Positions 27,298-37,669 of a DNA stretch of 53,262 bases are shown one piece after another (position 1 is the first letter of the stretch; every line of letters begins with the position of its first letter). This DNA comes from Pleurocapsales cyanobacterium LEGE 10410 (GTDB lineage Bacteria > Cyanobacteriota > Cyanobacteriia > Cyanobacteriales > Xenococcaceae). The DNA lies in contig JADEXJ010000023.1 of NCBI GenBank assembly GCA_015207195.1, positions 1 to 53,262 on the forward strand, read 5' to 3'. Both the position numbers and the translations under genes were made by a program. The notes under the pieces are model-generated. The model worked only from the letters and a program-made list of their open reading frames with translations, ran no database searches and was not told where the DNA came from.

Positions 27298-30072
27298 CTA
27301 CGTTTTAAATTTGTCGATGCCTGACTGAAGCTTTTGAGCGATCGCCGAAAGCTGTTCGATGGATGCAGATACTTGAGTTGCAGACTGGGAATTATTTTGA
27401 GCGATGGTAGCCACCTTGTTAATAGTTTGGCTAACCTGGGCTGAAGTGGCTGACTGCTGTTGTGCTGCTTGAGTAATCGAGCCTACTAGCTGGCTGATTT
27501 CGTTACTAACTTGACCAACTTGAGTCAAGCTTTGACGGGTCTGTTGGACTAATTCATTACCAGAGGCGATTTGCTCTGTTCCCTGGTTCATTGCTTCTAC
27601 CACTTCATTAGTCTCTAGCTGAATTTTAGTAACCAAAGTTTCAATTTCAGCGGTTGCTTCGGCTGATTGGGTCGCCAAAGACCGAACCTCGTCCGCAATT
27701 ACGGCGAACCCCTTACCTCTTTCCCCTGCCCGTGCTGCTTCAATTGAGGCTTTGAGGGCTAAAAGATGAGTTTGGGCAGCAAAACGACCGATTAAATTTA
27801 CCGCCTGGGAAATTTCTTGAGAAGATTCACCCAGCTTTTGAGCTTTGACAGCGGTTTGCGCTACGGTATTTTGCACCGCGTTAATTTCGGCAACAGTCTG
27901 GTTCATTGCCTTGTCTCCGCGATCAATCGTTAGATTAGCCTGTTTGACAAAATCTTCTGCCCGAATTGCTTGAGTTGAAACCAGCTCGATCGATTGCTCC
28001 ATGCCCTTGATTTGCTCTAGCATCCCACTAATTTCTGCCGATTGAGTAATTGCCTCTTGTGCCAGGACTTGAACCGCAACATTGTTAGCTGAAGTATTGG
28101 TCTGCACTTCAATTGCTGCTGCTTTAGTCCGATTTACCAACTTTTGTAGGCTTTCAATGGTTGAATTGTAGGAATCGGCGATCGTCCCAATTTCGTCCTC
28201 GGTAACTTTGGCGCGAATAGTCAGATCGCCCTCAGATACTTCATATACCTCTTGTAACAAGCTCAAGGCTCTATTTTGAATAGCTTCTCTAGCTGCTTTT
28301 TCTTTGGCTTCTGCCAATTTTTGCTGTTCTAAAAACTGTAAACGACTGACAGCAAAACCAATTTGATTGGCAACTTGAGTAACAAATTCTGTTTCCTCAT
28401 GCAACCAAGAACGAGGAGTAGAACATTGATGAACGATCAACAGTCCATCTAGCTCATTGTCTACCACTACTGGAGCTACCAAACTAGCTTTAACCTCCAA
28501 GAAATCTAGTTGCTGTCGATAGGAGGGGCTTAAATTTGCTCCCTCGACATGATTAATAACTTCCACCTGAGTCTCGTCTTGTTGATGTCGAGAAAAATAC
28601 TCGGCAATCGAACTAGAATCAAAAATTTCAGTATCTTGAGTAGATGCCCATCCCACAGCAACGATTTCGGCAACTACCTTTCCTGCGGTTTGATTGGCAA
28701 ATTGATAGTAGATTACTCGACTCGCGTCTAGAGTTTGATAGCTTTCCCTGACTGCAACCTGCCAGATTTGAGATTTGTCAATAGCTGTGGCTAACTGCAA
28801 AGTAATATTTTTAATTGCTTCTGATTGTCGAGCCAACAAAGTTTGCAGCTGCACAAAATTAGACAATTGATCTGACATGAGATTAATATCGGCTCCTAAA
28901 CGAGCAATTTCGTCTGAACCTAGGATCTCAACACGAGTATCAAAATTCCCCCGACCAATCTCTTGTACTGCTTCAGCAGCCGACAAAATGGGACGCAGCA
29001 GTCGATTAGCTAAAGTATAGGCAATCGCACCAACGGCTAATGCCACAATTGCCGTACCCAAAATGAATACTAAGCGCAGCTTTCGTTGAGGGGCAAAGAC
29101 AATTGCCCGGTCGGTAGCGATAATTGCCTGCCAGTTTAGTTCGGGCAGTACCTCAGTAGCTTGGGCTGGAGCAAAGGTGAGAAATTGCTCTGTATTGGTT
29201 ACCGTATTAATCGCGGTATCGGCAGCCAGATTGGAACTATTTAATATTTCAGTATCTGGAAAAACCTTTTTGGCTTTGACTGCTTCGTAATTATAAGTTT
29301 GCCCTGCACCAGCAGATTCATTACTCAAAGTTTTGATTACATACTCTCCAGCCGAGCCAAGAAAAATTTCATCTCCGTTAAGTAAATAATATTGACTCCC
29401 CTCGGTGGTGTAATCTTGGAGTAAGTTTTTCAAGACTTTTACGGGCATTCTCGCTCGGACAAAACCAATGGTTTCACCAGTTAAGCGATCTTTAATTGGA
29501 GATGCAGTGTAAATACTATATATTCCTGAACTAGTAGAAATTCTGGGCTGGCTAATCACCGCTCCATCAGTTTTTAAGGCAGCTTGAATGTAGCCCCGAT
29601 CAAGATGATTCCCCAAACTCTTGCTGTCAGTCTTGGCAATAAAGTCTCCTTGAGCATCAAAGACGGCAATACTGTTATAAATATCGTAGGCATCCTGAAT
29701 CTTTTGCAGAGCTGCCGATTTTTCTTCTGCTGTGGCGAGTTCTCTTAACTCAGGATCGGTAAAAATGCTGAGATTAGCCATCATTTCAATATCACTCAGG
29801 CGATCACCCATAAAGACGTTGACCTGGTTTTGCAAGTTCGCCACCAACGTCTTTCTCAGGCTACTAGTCTCTTGTTCGATGGAGTTGGCTGCAAAATAGT
29901 AGGCAACCGAACTCACCGCCAAAGTGGGGATAGTCCCAATGGCGATCGCCAAAATCGTAGTTTTAAAACGAATGCTTTTTTGTTGCCACCAAGATACAGG
30001 AGATGCTGGCTGATCCATAAGAGTTCGAGCTGGAGATATTTCTGAGTCGCGATGGAAAGCGGAATTCGTCAT
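27298..30072 (-). CDS. pixJ2: Methyl-accepting taxis transducer without bilin cysteine (PixJ2)
   Basis: A 924-residue receptor: cytosolic N-tail, TM1 (about 37-60), a Cache-like periplasmic region, TM2 (about 330-352), HAMP, a PixJ-type GAF domain (about 410-580), a second HAMP and an MCP signalling domain (about 690-924) with the tip LLALKASIEAARAGERGKGFAVIADEVR. The GAF keeps the end motif HQCSTPRSW. The position of the bilin-binding Cys-His reads Ser-Tyr (near 28516-28524) and there is no DXCF Cys, so I infer that it does not bind a bilin. It probably senses something else or works as a helper receptor. It stands between pixJ and pixL, 39 bases from pixL. Confidence 0.88.
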   Translation of the reverse strand: MTNSAFHRDSEISPARTLMDQPASPVSWWQQKSIRFKTTILAIAIGTIPTLAVSSVAYYFAANSIEQETSSLRKTLVANLQNQVNVFMGDRLSDIEMMANLSIFTDPELRELATAEEKSAALQKIQDAYDIYNSIAVFDAQGDFIAKTDSKSLGNHLDRGYIQAALKTDGAVISQPRISTSSGIYSIYTASPIKDRLTGETIGFVRARMPVKVLKNLLQDYTTEGSQYYLLNGDEIFLGSAGEYVIKTLSNESAGAGQTYNYEAVKAKKVFPDTEILNSSNLAADTAINTVTNTEQFLTFAPAQATEVLPELNWQAIIATDRAIVFAPQRKLRLVFILGTAIVALAVGAIAYTLANRLLRPILSAAEAVQEIGRGNFDTRVEILGSDEIARLGADINLMSDQLSNFVQLQTLLARQSEAIKNITLQLATAIDKSQIWQVAVRESYQTLDASRVIYYQFANQTAGKVVAEIVAVGWASTQDTEIFDSSSIAEYFSRHQQDETQVEVINHVEGANLSPSYRQQLDFLEVKASLVAPVVVDNELDGLLIVHQCSTPRSWLHEETEFVTQVANQIGFAVSRLQFLEQQKLAEAKEKAAREAIQNRALSLLQEVYEVSEGDLTIRAKVTEDEIGTIADSYNSTIESLQKLVNRTKAAAIEVQTNTSANNVAVQVLAQEAITQSAEISGMLEQIKGMEQSIELVSTQAIRAEDFVKQANLTIDRGDKAMNQTVAEINAVQNTVAQTAVKAQKLGESSQEISQAVNLIGRFAAQTHLLALKASIEAARAGERGKGFAVIADEVRSLATQSAEATAEIETLVTKIQLETNEVVEAMNQGTEQIASGNELVQQTRQSLTQVGQVSNEISQLVGSITQAAQQQSATSAQVSQTINKVATIAQNNSQSATQVSASIEQLSAIAQKLQSGIDKFKT

Positions 30073-30122
30073 GGAAATCTCAATAAAATAAATTATGAGT
30101 AAATTAGTTTGAAATAATTTAA

Positions 30123-32936
30123 TTAGCTGACTTTGAACTTAGCTACGCTGTTTTGTAGCTGTTGCGCCACGGTCAACAAATCCTGGAAGGATGCCGATAC
30201 TTCTCCCGCTTCGGCAGCAGTTTTTTCAGAGATAGCAGCAACCTGCATCATAGTTTGACTCACTACTTTAGAGTCTTGAGACTGTTCCACCGTAGCAGCA
30301 GCGATCTCTTCGACTAGCCGATCAATTTCTTGGCTGACGTTGGCAATTTCAATCAGAGAAAAGCGAGTTCGGTCAACTAATTTTGTTCCTACAACTACTT
30401 GTTCGGTTCCTGCCTCCATTGCAGCGACCACTTCATTTGTTTCTGCTTGAATTTCTGCCACCAGAGCTTCAATTTCTGCCGTTGCTTCGGCTGATTGACG
30501 AGCAAGCGATCGCACTTCATCGGCAACCACTGCAAAACCTCGTCCTTCTTCTCCTGCATGGGCAGCCTCAATTGATGCGTTGAGTGCCAACAGGTTGGTT
30601 TGCTCAGCAAAGTTACCAATTACGTTTACCACCTTAGAAATCTTTTGAGATGATTCTCCGAGGCGTTTGACTTTTTTGGCGGTGGCAGCAACCGTATCCC
30701 GTATCTCTTGGAAGCCCGCTACCGTCTGATTCATCGCATCATCTCCATTTTTTACGGTCTCCACGGCTTTTAACATTGCTGCTTCTGCTGCTTTAGCATT
30801 GTCAGCTACAGCCTGTATTGAGTTGGTAATTCCTTGAATCCGCTCCAGGGCAGCATTGATTTCTTGAGTCTGCGCCGATGCACCTATAGATAGTTCCTCA
30901 ATCGAACGGTTCTTATCGCTGGTGGTAGTAGACACTTGAATAGCAGCAGTCTTTACCTGGGCGACTAATTTTCGCAGGCTTTCAATCGTAGCGTTATAAG
31001 AGTCACCAATTGTCCCGATCTCATCTTCCTGTACCTTTACCCGTACAGTCAAATCTCCTTGACTAACAGGGTCTACCTCCATGAGTAACTCCAAGGCTCG
31101 ACGTTGAAGGTTTTCTCTGGCAACTTTTTCTTGCTGCTGTGCCTGCCTCTGCTTTTCTAACAGTTCTGCCTTCTCGATCACCCTGCCAACCTGAGATGCT
31201 ATTTGCGAAAGTACACTAATTTCATCTTCTAGCCAAATTCTTGATTCGTTGCACTGATGGGCAATTAGCAACCCCACCAATTTATCTTCTATTACTACAG
31301 GAGTGACTAGACTGGCAACCACCGCAAAAGGCTCTAACATTTTGAGGTGACAATCATTTAATCCCGCCTGATAGATATTAGCGATCGCCTTGACCCCTCC
31401 CTGGCTATATTTTTGAGCATAACCTTCGGCAAAACAAGGGTCGTTAATTTCTGCACCCAAAGCTTTGGGAAGGTTCTGAGCTACCGATTCGGCAATTACC
31501 TTGCCCTGCCAGTCATCGTCAAAACGATGGTAAATAACCCGATCTGATTGAAGAATCTTTCTGCCGTTTTCTACCGCAATCTGGAGAATTTCCGCTAAGT
31601 CAACAGCCTGAGAGATCTCAAAGGCAATTTCTTTAAGTAACCGAGAGCGTTCGGCATCTTGCTTCAGACGAGCCTCATTCTTTTCAATTGAGTCTGCCAA
31701 AATATTAAAAGTACTGCCCAAGAGTCCTACTTCGTCGAAAGTGTTGACCTCTGCCCGTTCTTTTAGCTTGCCTTCAGAAAAATTTTGCGCGACTTTTTGG
31801 AGATTTTTAATCGGTTCGGCGATCGCTCTGCTTAAAAGCTTACTTAGGTAGACAGTTAAAATTAGAACTATTGCTGACAAAACCAGCTGAGTTAGCAAAC
31901 TACTTTTGATTACATTATTGATTGTGCTGAGCGGACTCCCATAGACCAAAACCCCTACAGGCTCTCCTGCATCATTAGTTATTGCCTCGGCAGCAAGGGC
32001 AAACTTTTTACCCTGAATTGAACCAACACGACTAACTTTTTCACCATTTTGAGCAATAGCCAAATTCAAAATATCCGTATCTGTCAGGGGAACATCCGAT
32101 TCTATTTGGTTACCAAAATTGGCAAATGAGGTAGACAAAGTAAATCCCTCAGACTGGCGTAAATAGACCGCGCTATAGCCCTGCTTTTCAGTGAACGCAG
32201 TTACGGTTTTTTCGACAATAGGCAATTTGCCATTGACAATATCACCAGACAACAAAACTCCAACGACTCGTTGATTATTAAATACTGGTGTTGCCGTATA
32301 GCGAATCAAAGCATCTGCTTGTTCCACACCTTCTGGCAGAGGAGGTTTTTCAGTGTTCAATTCCTGCCAGCTGACAATCTGACTGGTTTTGATCTGTTGG
32401 GGATTTTTAAGGACTTTACTAACCAAACCGTTGGGGTCGAATACTTGTCCAGCCCGATTGAAGTTAGCGTTAGCAATAATTCGCTTGTTGATGTCTACCA
32501 AAGTGGCATATTCTATGTTACGAGCTTCGGTTTCGTTTTGCAAAATTCTGGTTACCTGTTGTTTTAGAGCAGGAGAAATTGGCTGATCCTGAGCAACACT
32601 AGTAGCAGCAGTCACAATAGCTACGTTGTCTGATTGTCCCCGAAAACCAAACCCCATTTGATCGATTTTGATGTTGTATTTAATGTTGGTAACAGCCAGT
32701 CGAGATTCCGCCTGTTCTAACAGCTGAGCTTTCAAAGTTCCGTAAAGAATCAAACTGCCCGCTCCCAAAATCAAAAGCAAACCACCAAAGCTAAACCAAG
32801 GAATTAAATTGGTTTTACGACTAATTGGCAGATTGTATAGCCGTCTTAATAGGGGCGATTTAGCTGATGAAGAATAGCTACTGTCATCAATTTGAGATTG
32901 AGACGGGGGACTGTTGAATTGTGGCAAATTATTCAT
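30123..32936 (-). CDS. pixJ: Cyanobacteriochrome phototaxis receptor (PixJ)
   Basis: A 937-residue membrane receptor: TM1 (about 45-67), a sensory loop (68-344), TM2 (345-367), HAMP (about 368-420), one GAF domain (about 436-590), second HAMP (about 610-662) and MCP domain (about 700-930; tip [18 protein letters not shown]). The GAF has a DXCF motif (D499-P500-C501-F502), the canonical chromophore Cys529-His530 and the closing HQCNESRIW. Both Cys sites of the DXCF class are therefore present, which predicts a bilin photoreceptor of the TePixJ type, often blue/green sensing. Synechocystis PixJ1 has two GAF domains; this protein has one. It probably drives positive phototaxis through PixL. Confidence 0.92.
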   Translation of the reverse strand: MNNLPQFNSPPSQSQIDDSSYSSSAKSPLLRRLYNLPISRKTNLIPWFSFGGLLLILGAGSLILYGTLKAQLLEQAESRLAVTNIKYNIKIDQMGFGFRGQSDNVAIVTAATSVAQDQPISPALKQQVTRILQNETEARNIEYATLVDINKRIIANANFNRAGQVFDPNGLVSKVLKNPQQIKTSQIVSWQELNTEKPPLPEGVEQADALIRYTATPVFNNQRVVGVLLSGDIVNGKLPIVEKTVTAFTEKQGYSAVYLRQSEGFTLSTSFANFGNQIESDVPLTDTDILNLAIAQNGEKVSRVGSIQGKKFALAAEAITNDAGEPVGVLVYGSPLSTINNVIKSSLLTQLVLSAIVLILTVYLSKLLSRAIAEPIKNLQKVAQNFSEGKLKERAEVNTFDEVGLLGSTFNILADSIEKNEARLKQDAERSRLLKEIAFEISQAVDLAEILQIAVENGRKILQSDRVIYHRFDDDWQGKVIAESVAQNLPKALGAEINDPCFAEGYAQKYSQGGVKAIANIYQAGLNDCHLKMLEPFAVVASLVTPVVIEDKLVGLLIAHQCNESRIWLEDEISVLSQIASQVGRVIEKAELLEKQRQAQQQEKVARENLQRRALELLMEVDPVSQGDLTVRVKVQEDEIGTIGDSYNATIESLRKLVAQVKTAAIQVSTTTSDKNRSIEELSIGASAQTQEINAALERIQGITNSIQAVADNAKAAEAAMLKAVETVKNGDDAMNQTVAGFQEIRDTVAATAKKVKRLGESSQKISKVVNVIGNFAEQTNLLALNASIEAAHAGEEGRGFAVVADEVRSLARQSAEATAEIEALVAEIQAETNEVVAAMEAGTEQVVVGTKLVDRTRFSLIEIANVSQEIDRLVEEIAAATVEQSQDSKVVSQTMMQVAAISEKTAAEAGEVSASFQDLLTVAQQLQNSVAKFKVS

Positions 32937-33043
32937 AAAAATTACAACAAGCTGGTTGGTAACTTCGACTCTTGGATATCTACGAAAAAATAAAATTTAA
33001 ATAAAATCTAAAAATTTGCGGTAATTATCAGATGTTGAAACAC

Positions 33044-33583
33044 TCAATCGGGCATAGCAGCAGCGATCGCCTGCCCGTCAAAAACTAAAACCATCTCTCC
33101 CTCAGGCTCTAACCAATAACCCTGAGAGAAGTCAGCTAATCGATCTGTGATTGAGAAATTCGGTGCTGCTTGAATTTCTGTGATGTTGCAAATTTCAATA
33201 TCTTCTACACGAGAAACAACTAAGCCTAGATGAAGATCTACAGTAGTATTGGATTGAGCTTCTTTATGGGGTGATAAAACAATTGCTGTATGGTAAGAGC
33301 GGTTTACCTGATGCTGATACCAAGAATCGAGACCGATCAAATGCCCTAAATCTACCATCCACAGAATATTTCCTCGCCAGTTGTAGACACCCATCACCCA
33401 AGCTGGCAGGTGGGGAAGAGGAACAATTTGACCAAACGAAATTTTTAAAACTTCTGTAATCTGCTTAATAGGCAGCATCGCCTTGGTATCTGGATGGAGA
33501 TAAAATTTCAAAAATTGTTGTTCTGTAGTCTGACCACGCTGTATGGCAGAATTAGGCAAACTTGGCTGAGATAGATTGGACAC
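33044..33583 (-). CDS. pixI: CheW-like coupling protein (PixI)
   Basis: A 179-residue CheW protein with FLKFYLHPDTKAMLPIKQITEVL, the central VMGVYNWRGNILWMVDLGHLIG and a second half with DLHLGLVVSRVEDIEI. The GVYNWRGxIL block is the usual binding face to CheA and receptor. It lies between the receiver gene and the receptor gene, the pixI place in the Synechocystis order. It should link PixJ to PixL at the receptor array. Confidence 0.9.
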   Translation of the reverse strand: MSNLSQPSLPNSAIQRGQTTEQQFLKFYLHPDTKAMLPIKQITEVLKISFGQIVPLPHLPAWVMGVYNWRGNILWMVDLGHLIGLDSWYQHQVNRSYHTAIVLSPHKEAQSNTTVDLHLGLVVSRVEDIEICNITEIQAAPNFSITDRLADFSQGYWLEPEGEMVLVFDGQAIAAAMPD

Positions 33584-33654
33584 AATTACAATTAACCTGT
33601 GGTAATTTTGCGAAACCAGCTATGCCTGATGGACAAACAATCAACATATTGGCT

Positions 33655-34017
33655 TTATGAAATTAGTTCTTTTACCTTGCTAACCAATTCTTTTTGGTCG
33701 ATCGGCTTAGGAATATAAGCGTCCGCTCCCTGTTTCATACCCCAAAATTTGTCCATTTCAGTTCCTTTGGTAGAACAGAGAATAATCGGAATCTGATTTG
33801 TGTGTTCCGCGCCTTTTAGTTCACGGCAAATTTCAAAACCGCTACGTCCAGGTAAAACAACATCTAGAACAATCAGATCGGGAGAATTTTCCTGGATTTT
33901 TTCTAAAGCTTCTTCTCCACTCAAAGCTACCGATACGTTAATTCCGACTTCCTGCAAACAGCTCGTAATAATCGATCTTTCGGTAGCGGAGTCATCAACG
34001 ATCAGAGTGTATCCCAT
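33655..34017 (-). CDS. pixH: CheY-like single-domain response regulator (PixH)
   Basis: A 120-residue stand-alone receiver with D8-D9, phosphoacceptor D52 (LIVLDVVLPGRSGFE), the T/S switch in ILCSTKG and K104 (IPKPID). No output domain. In the Pix system PixH receives phosphate from PixL and is thought to adjust or brake signal flow to the pilus motors. It lies 71 bases upstream of pixI in the same operon. Confidence 0.92.
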   Translation of the reverse strand: MGYTLIVDDSATERSIITSCLQEVGINVSVALSGEEALEKIQENSPDLIVLDVVLPGRSGFEICRELKGAEHTNQIPIILCSTKGTEMDKFWGMKQGADAYIPKPIDQKELVSKVKELIS

Positions 34018-34194
34018 AACAATTGTTACCTCAATTTATAGTTAAAAATTTGCTGTTGTTGATCAATCATGAGAGTTGTCGTTTGAGTTAGCAATATTTA
34101 TAGTTCCCCCAAACGAACACAAACTAACAACAAGACCAAAATCTTGTGACTAACTGTTGTTTACTCTTGACTCAACAATTAATTGCCAGAAAAT

Positions 34195-35400
34195 TTATTT
34201 TGTCTGCCTTTGAACCACATATTTATTGATAGTGGCTAAAACCTGTGCTGGTTTGGCTGGTTTACCAAGAAAATCTGTCGAGCCAACCATTTTTGCTCGA
34301 ACACGGTCAACAATACCGTCATTTCCCGTAAGAATTACGATGGGCGTGTTTTTGAAAAAAGACAGCTTCCGCAACTGCGAACAAATTTCATAGCCGTTAG
34401 TATTGGGCATGACCAAATCTAAAAAAATCAAATCTGGTTTACGACTAAGCAAAACAGCGATCGCTCTCAATCCGTCCATCTCGCTAACAAACTGATATCC
34501 CGCTTTAGTAATAATGGTTTCCATTGTCTGACAGATAATCGGGCTGTCATCAATACAGGCAATAGTTGTCCGATGAGAAGTTTTAGTCCTAAAAAGCTTT
34601 TGGGAAACAGAAGCTGATGCTGGAGGAGCAATATCGCTTACGGAAACCAAATTTACCAAACCTAATTGGATATAAGGTAATAAAGAGCGGGTGACGGTGA
34701 CTACATCTCGCTTCATACGAACGCTGAGATCTCTTAAGGTTTGCCTCCCATCTAGCAATTGACTGAGATTTTGATATACTTGAGCCGAAGTCTTGCTTTT
34801 TAATACCTCTGGTTGGCGAATAATCGGCGCAAGGTCGGGAGAGCGATCGGCAATCTTGGCTCCTTGCCAAGCGGAATACAGCTTGTTTGCCTCTTGAATT
34901 ACCTGTTCGGCATCAATCAAGATTAGCCTAGTGGTTAATAAATTATCTCTAATAAATTCATAATTGATCTCCATTGCTTGAGTAATATCAAACAAGATTT
35001 CAACGACCGTCGCCTTGATTACTTTTGTAGCTTGTTCGCGACTAATTTTGTTTTGGTCAATCCAGATAGATAGCAGCTGATATTCCCAAGAAATTCTGGA
35101 TTCTTCTTGAGCAATGTTAGCCACAGCTAACTGTAATTCTTCAACATTGGCTAGCCTTTCGGGACAATAAGCAACAACATGTCTTCTCCATCTTCTAACA
35201 GGATGAATCCCTCCGCTAGCATACACAATTCGACCCAAGTACAGGTATAGTACCCAAGTATGGTCTTGAGTATTGGAAATGACTAACTGACCACTAAAAC
35301 GAGACTCTTTCAAAGATTCAAAAAGCTCAATCTGTTTAGTAGCCGTAAAGTGTTGAATATGAGTCCGAGTATGACTAGCTCCATTTTTGGCAGTCGTCAT
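34195..35400 (-). CDS. pixG: PatA-type response regulator (PixG)
   Basis: About 401 residues: an N-terminal PATAN (DUF4388) region (about 15-110) with SLKESRFSGQLVIS and YLYLGRIVYASGGIHP, a helical middle region, and a C-terminal receiver (about 280-400) with CIDDSP, phosphoacceptor in LIFLDLVMPNTNGYE and LGKPAKP. PixG/TaxP1 carries the same layout and likely acts on the type IV pilus machinery. I choose ATG 35400 because aagagga lies about eight bases upstream. A start at 35457 would add 19 unconserved residues. It is the first gene of the operon, so the promoter should lie in 35401-35859. Confidence 0.92.
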   Translation of the reverse strand: MTTAKNGASHTRTHIQHFTATKQIELFESLKESRFSGQLVISNTQDHTWVLYLYLGRIVYASGGIHPVRRWRRHVVAYCPERLANVEELQLAVANIAQEESRISWEYQLLSIWIDQNKISREQATKVIKATVVEILFDITQAMEINYEFIRDNLLTTRLILIDAEQVIQEANKLYSAWQGAKIADRSPDLAPIIRQPEVLKSKTSAQVYQNLSQLLDGRQTLRDLSVRMKRDVVTVTRSLLPYIQLGLVNLVSVSDIAPPASASVSQKLFRTKTSHRTTIACIDDSPIICQTMETIITKAGYQFVSEMDGLRAIAVLLSRKPDLIFLDLVMPNTNGYEICSQLRKLSFFKNTPIVILTGNDGIVDRVRAKMVGSTDFLGKPAKPAQVLATINKYVVQRQTK

Positions 35401-35667
35401 TACATACTTCCTCTTACAATAAAGATCGCAGTTTACTTGTAGGTTGTCACTAAACACACAAAAATTGGATTGAAAACTAGTCGATAAATAGCTCTAATCA
35501 ATTTCTGTCAACTAATTGATTTGATGACTAAAAAACTGTATTGCGACCTGGGTTAATTTTGTCAATTAGTTTCGATCTTTATAGTTCCCGAAAATCCGAT
35601 AATAATAACAATTAGCTCGATCTTTATTGCTACCTGACTATTCGGTAATTTCCCTAGCTTGTAGGTT

Positions 35668-35702
35668 GGGAGTAGGGAGTAGAAAGTAGGGAGTAGGGAG
35701 TA
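35668..35702. repeat. Heptameric tandem repeat upstream of pixG
   Basis: Five heptamers read gggagta, gggagta, gaaagta, gggagta and gggagta. The array sits in the 459-base gap between pixG and the HTH-GrpE-like gene, a region that should also contain two divergent promoters. I see no gene or other structure in it. Confidence 0.8.
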
Positions 35703-35859
35703 AAAACTTTATCTAGATTTGTCAAGTGGCGGACAACTAAAGCTGAATTGGTCGAGAAATAATTCCTCTGCAACTTACAATATTCATGAATCAAAGAAGA
35801 TACAAGAAACAACTATAAGTCTTTAACTATTTTTGGGCTAGTTCTCAACTGAAAGTAAG

Positions 35860-36519
35860 ATGAATCAAAATTCATACACAACCAATCAAAAATTGCTCCA
35901 AGATTTGATGAGTCAGGTCAACATATCTGATATTGATGAACTTAGTAGGGTGGCAAACGTTTCTCGGTTACAAGTAATCAGAATACAGCGGGGATTAATT
36001 CTAAATATTTCGGTAGGGGCGATCGCCAAAATCGCCAAGACGCTAAATATATCGATTGATAGTTTGGTGACAACTTTCACCAAGCCAGAGCAAGCCGTCT
36101 TACAATCAAAAGATGAGCTGGCTGCTTGCCAACAGGAATATCAAAAGCTACAGCAGCGAATGTTAGAACAGCGAGAATCACTAGCAGCAGAATTTAGACA
36201 ATCGAGCATCGAAACTATTGAATCTTGGCTGTTACAGTGGCCGACGGCTGCTGCTGCGGTACAGCAAAATCCTCATTTACCAGCAGCAAGACTGTTGAGC
36301 TTGGTTAAACCCGTCGAACAGCTTCTCAAGCAGTGGCAAGTAGAAGCGATCGCCACGGTAGGGGAGGAGCTAGCTTACGATCCTCAATACCATCAATTGA
36401 TGAAGGGAACAGCTCAACCAGGAGAACTAGTTAAGGTGCGCTATGTGGGCTACAAACAAGAAGATAAATTATTATATAAAGCCAAAGTAAGTCCCGTTTT
36501 ACAGCAAGATGGGGAATAA
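35860..36519 (+). CDS. XRE-type HTH protein with a GrpE-like C-terminus
   Basis: A 219-residue protein. Residues about 20-75 form an XRE-like helix-turn-helix (DIDELSRVANVSRLQVIRIQ and VGAIAKIAKTLNISIDSLV). A coiled coil follows (about 85-125, with LAACQQEYQKLQQRMLEQRE). Residues 140-215 resemble the GrpE head: VEAIATVGEELAYDPQYHQL and PGELVKVRYVGYKQEDKLLYKAKV, as in GrpE's FDP..H and GY...L.R.A.V. GrpE exchanges nucleotides on DnaK, so a link between DNA binding and Hsp70 is possible but untested. The gene is 31 bases before the ABC permease. Confidence 0.75.
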   Translation: MNQNSYTTNQKLLQDLMSQVNISDIDELSRVANVSRLQVIRIQRGLILNISVGAIAKIAKTLNISIDSLVTTFTKPEQAVLQSKDELAACQQEYQKLQQRMLEQRESLAAEFRQSSIETIESWLLQWPTAAAAVQQNPHLPAARLLSLVKPVEQLLKQWQVEAIATVGEELAYDPQYHQLMKGTAQPGELVKVRYVGYKQEDKLLYKAKVSPVLQQDGE

Positions 36520-36550
36520 ATTGATTACTAATTACCGCTCGCGATAGCTT

Positions 36551-37669
36551 ATGAACTGGTGGCAGAAACTCAAGAGAAATACCCTAGCACGTTTGGGAGC
36601 GACAATATTGATTGTCTTCTATTTGGCTGCGATATTTGCCGATTTTATCGCGCCCTATTCTCCCTATGCCTCGCAAAACGATGGTTCTTTGTTGCCACCC
36701 ACGGCAATACACTGGTCAGACTCTGACGGACTAACTACTCCCTATGTTTATCCTACTAGTCAAGGGGTAACCGATCTAGAAACGGGCGATCGCCTGTTGA
36801 TTGTCGATCGAGACAATCCTGCTCCGATTCATCTTTTTGTTAGGGGGACTCCCTATAATTTGTTTGAAATCTCTTTACCTTTACCTCCTGAGTTTGAATC
36901 AGTTACCATATTTCCTGGCATTCCCATCGCACGACATTTGTTTGGTGCTGCTGGAGAGGCGAAGATCAATATTTTGGGTACTGATGAACAGGGTAGAGAT
37001 TTGTTCAGTCGTCTGCTGTTTGGGGGCAGAATTAGCCTATTTATTGGGTTGGCAGGAATTGCGGTGTCCTATCCTTTAGGAATGCTGGTAGGCGGTATTT
37101 CTGGCTATTTTGGGGGCTGGATAGATGGGATTACAATGCGCCTGGTAGAAGTTTTGATGACCATACCAGGTATTTACCTGTTGATTGCTCTAGCTTCGGT
37201 GCTTCCGCCTGGTTTGAGTAGCGCGCAAACCTTCTTGTTAATTATCTTGATTACTTCTTTTATCAGCTGGGCGGGATTGGCACGAGTAATTAGAGGGCAA
37301 GTTTTATCAATCAAAGAACAAGAGTTTGTTCAAGCAGCAAACGCTATGGGGGCAAATCCTTTATATATTATCGTGCGCCATATTTTGCCCCAAACAGCCA
37401 CCTACATTATTATTTCAGCTACTCTCGCCGTACCTGGTTTTATTATTGCCGAATCGGTATTGAGCTTGATCGGTTTGGGTATACAATCAAAAGATCCCAG
37501 TTGGGGAAATTTATTATCCTCCGCCACCAATGCTTCTATTTTGGTGTTGCAGCCCTGGCTAATTATTCCGCCAGCTTTAGCGATTATTTTGACTGTTTTG
37601 GCGTTTAATCTACTAGGAGACGGTTTGCGTGATGCTTTAGACCCTCGCAGCCTATATCAGAATAGGTAG
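36551..37669 (+). CDS. ABC transporter permease, DppC/OppC type
   Basis: A 372-residue permease. TM1 lies near 15-35, a long extracytosolic loop near 36-135 and five further helices near 145-365. The GTDEQGRDLFSRLLFGGRISL and EQEFVQAANAMGANPLYIIVRHILP (EAA loop) blocks are typical of the C component of dipeptide/oligopeptide importers. The loop of about 100 residues is larger than usual. No ATPase, second permease or binding-protein gene is next to it, so the partners lie elsewhere, as is common in cyanobacteria. It follows the HTH-GrpE-like gene closely. Confidence 0.9.
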   Translation: MNWWQKLKRNTLARLGATILIVFYLAAIFADFIAPYSPYASQNDGSLLPPTAIHWSDSDGLTTPYVYPTSQGVTDLETGDRLLIVDRDNPAPIHLFVRGTPYNLFEISLPLPPEFESVTIFPGIPIARHLFGAAGEAKINILGTDEQGRDLFSRLLFGGRISLFIGLAGIAVSYPLGMLVGGISGYFGGWIDGITMRLVEVLMTIPGIYLLIALASVLPPGLSSAQTFLLIILITSFISWAGLARVIRGQVLSIKEQEFVQAANAMGANPLYIIVRHILPQTATYIIISATLAVPGFIIAESVLSLIGLGIQSKDPSWGNLLSSATNASILVLQPWLIIPPALAIILTVLAFNLLGDGLRDALDPRSLYQNR

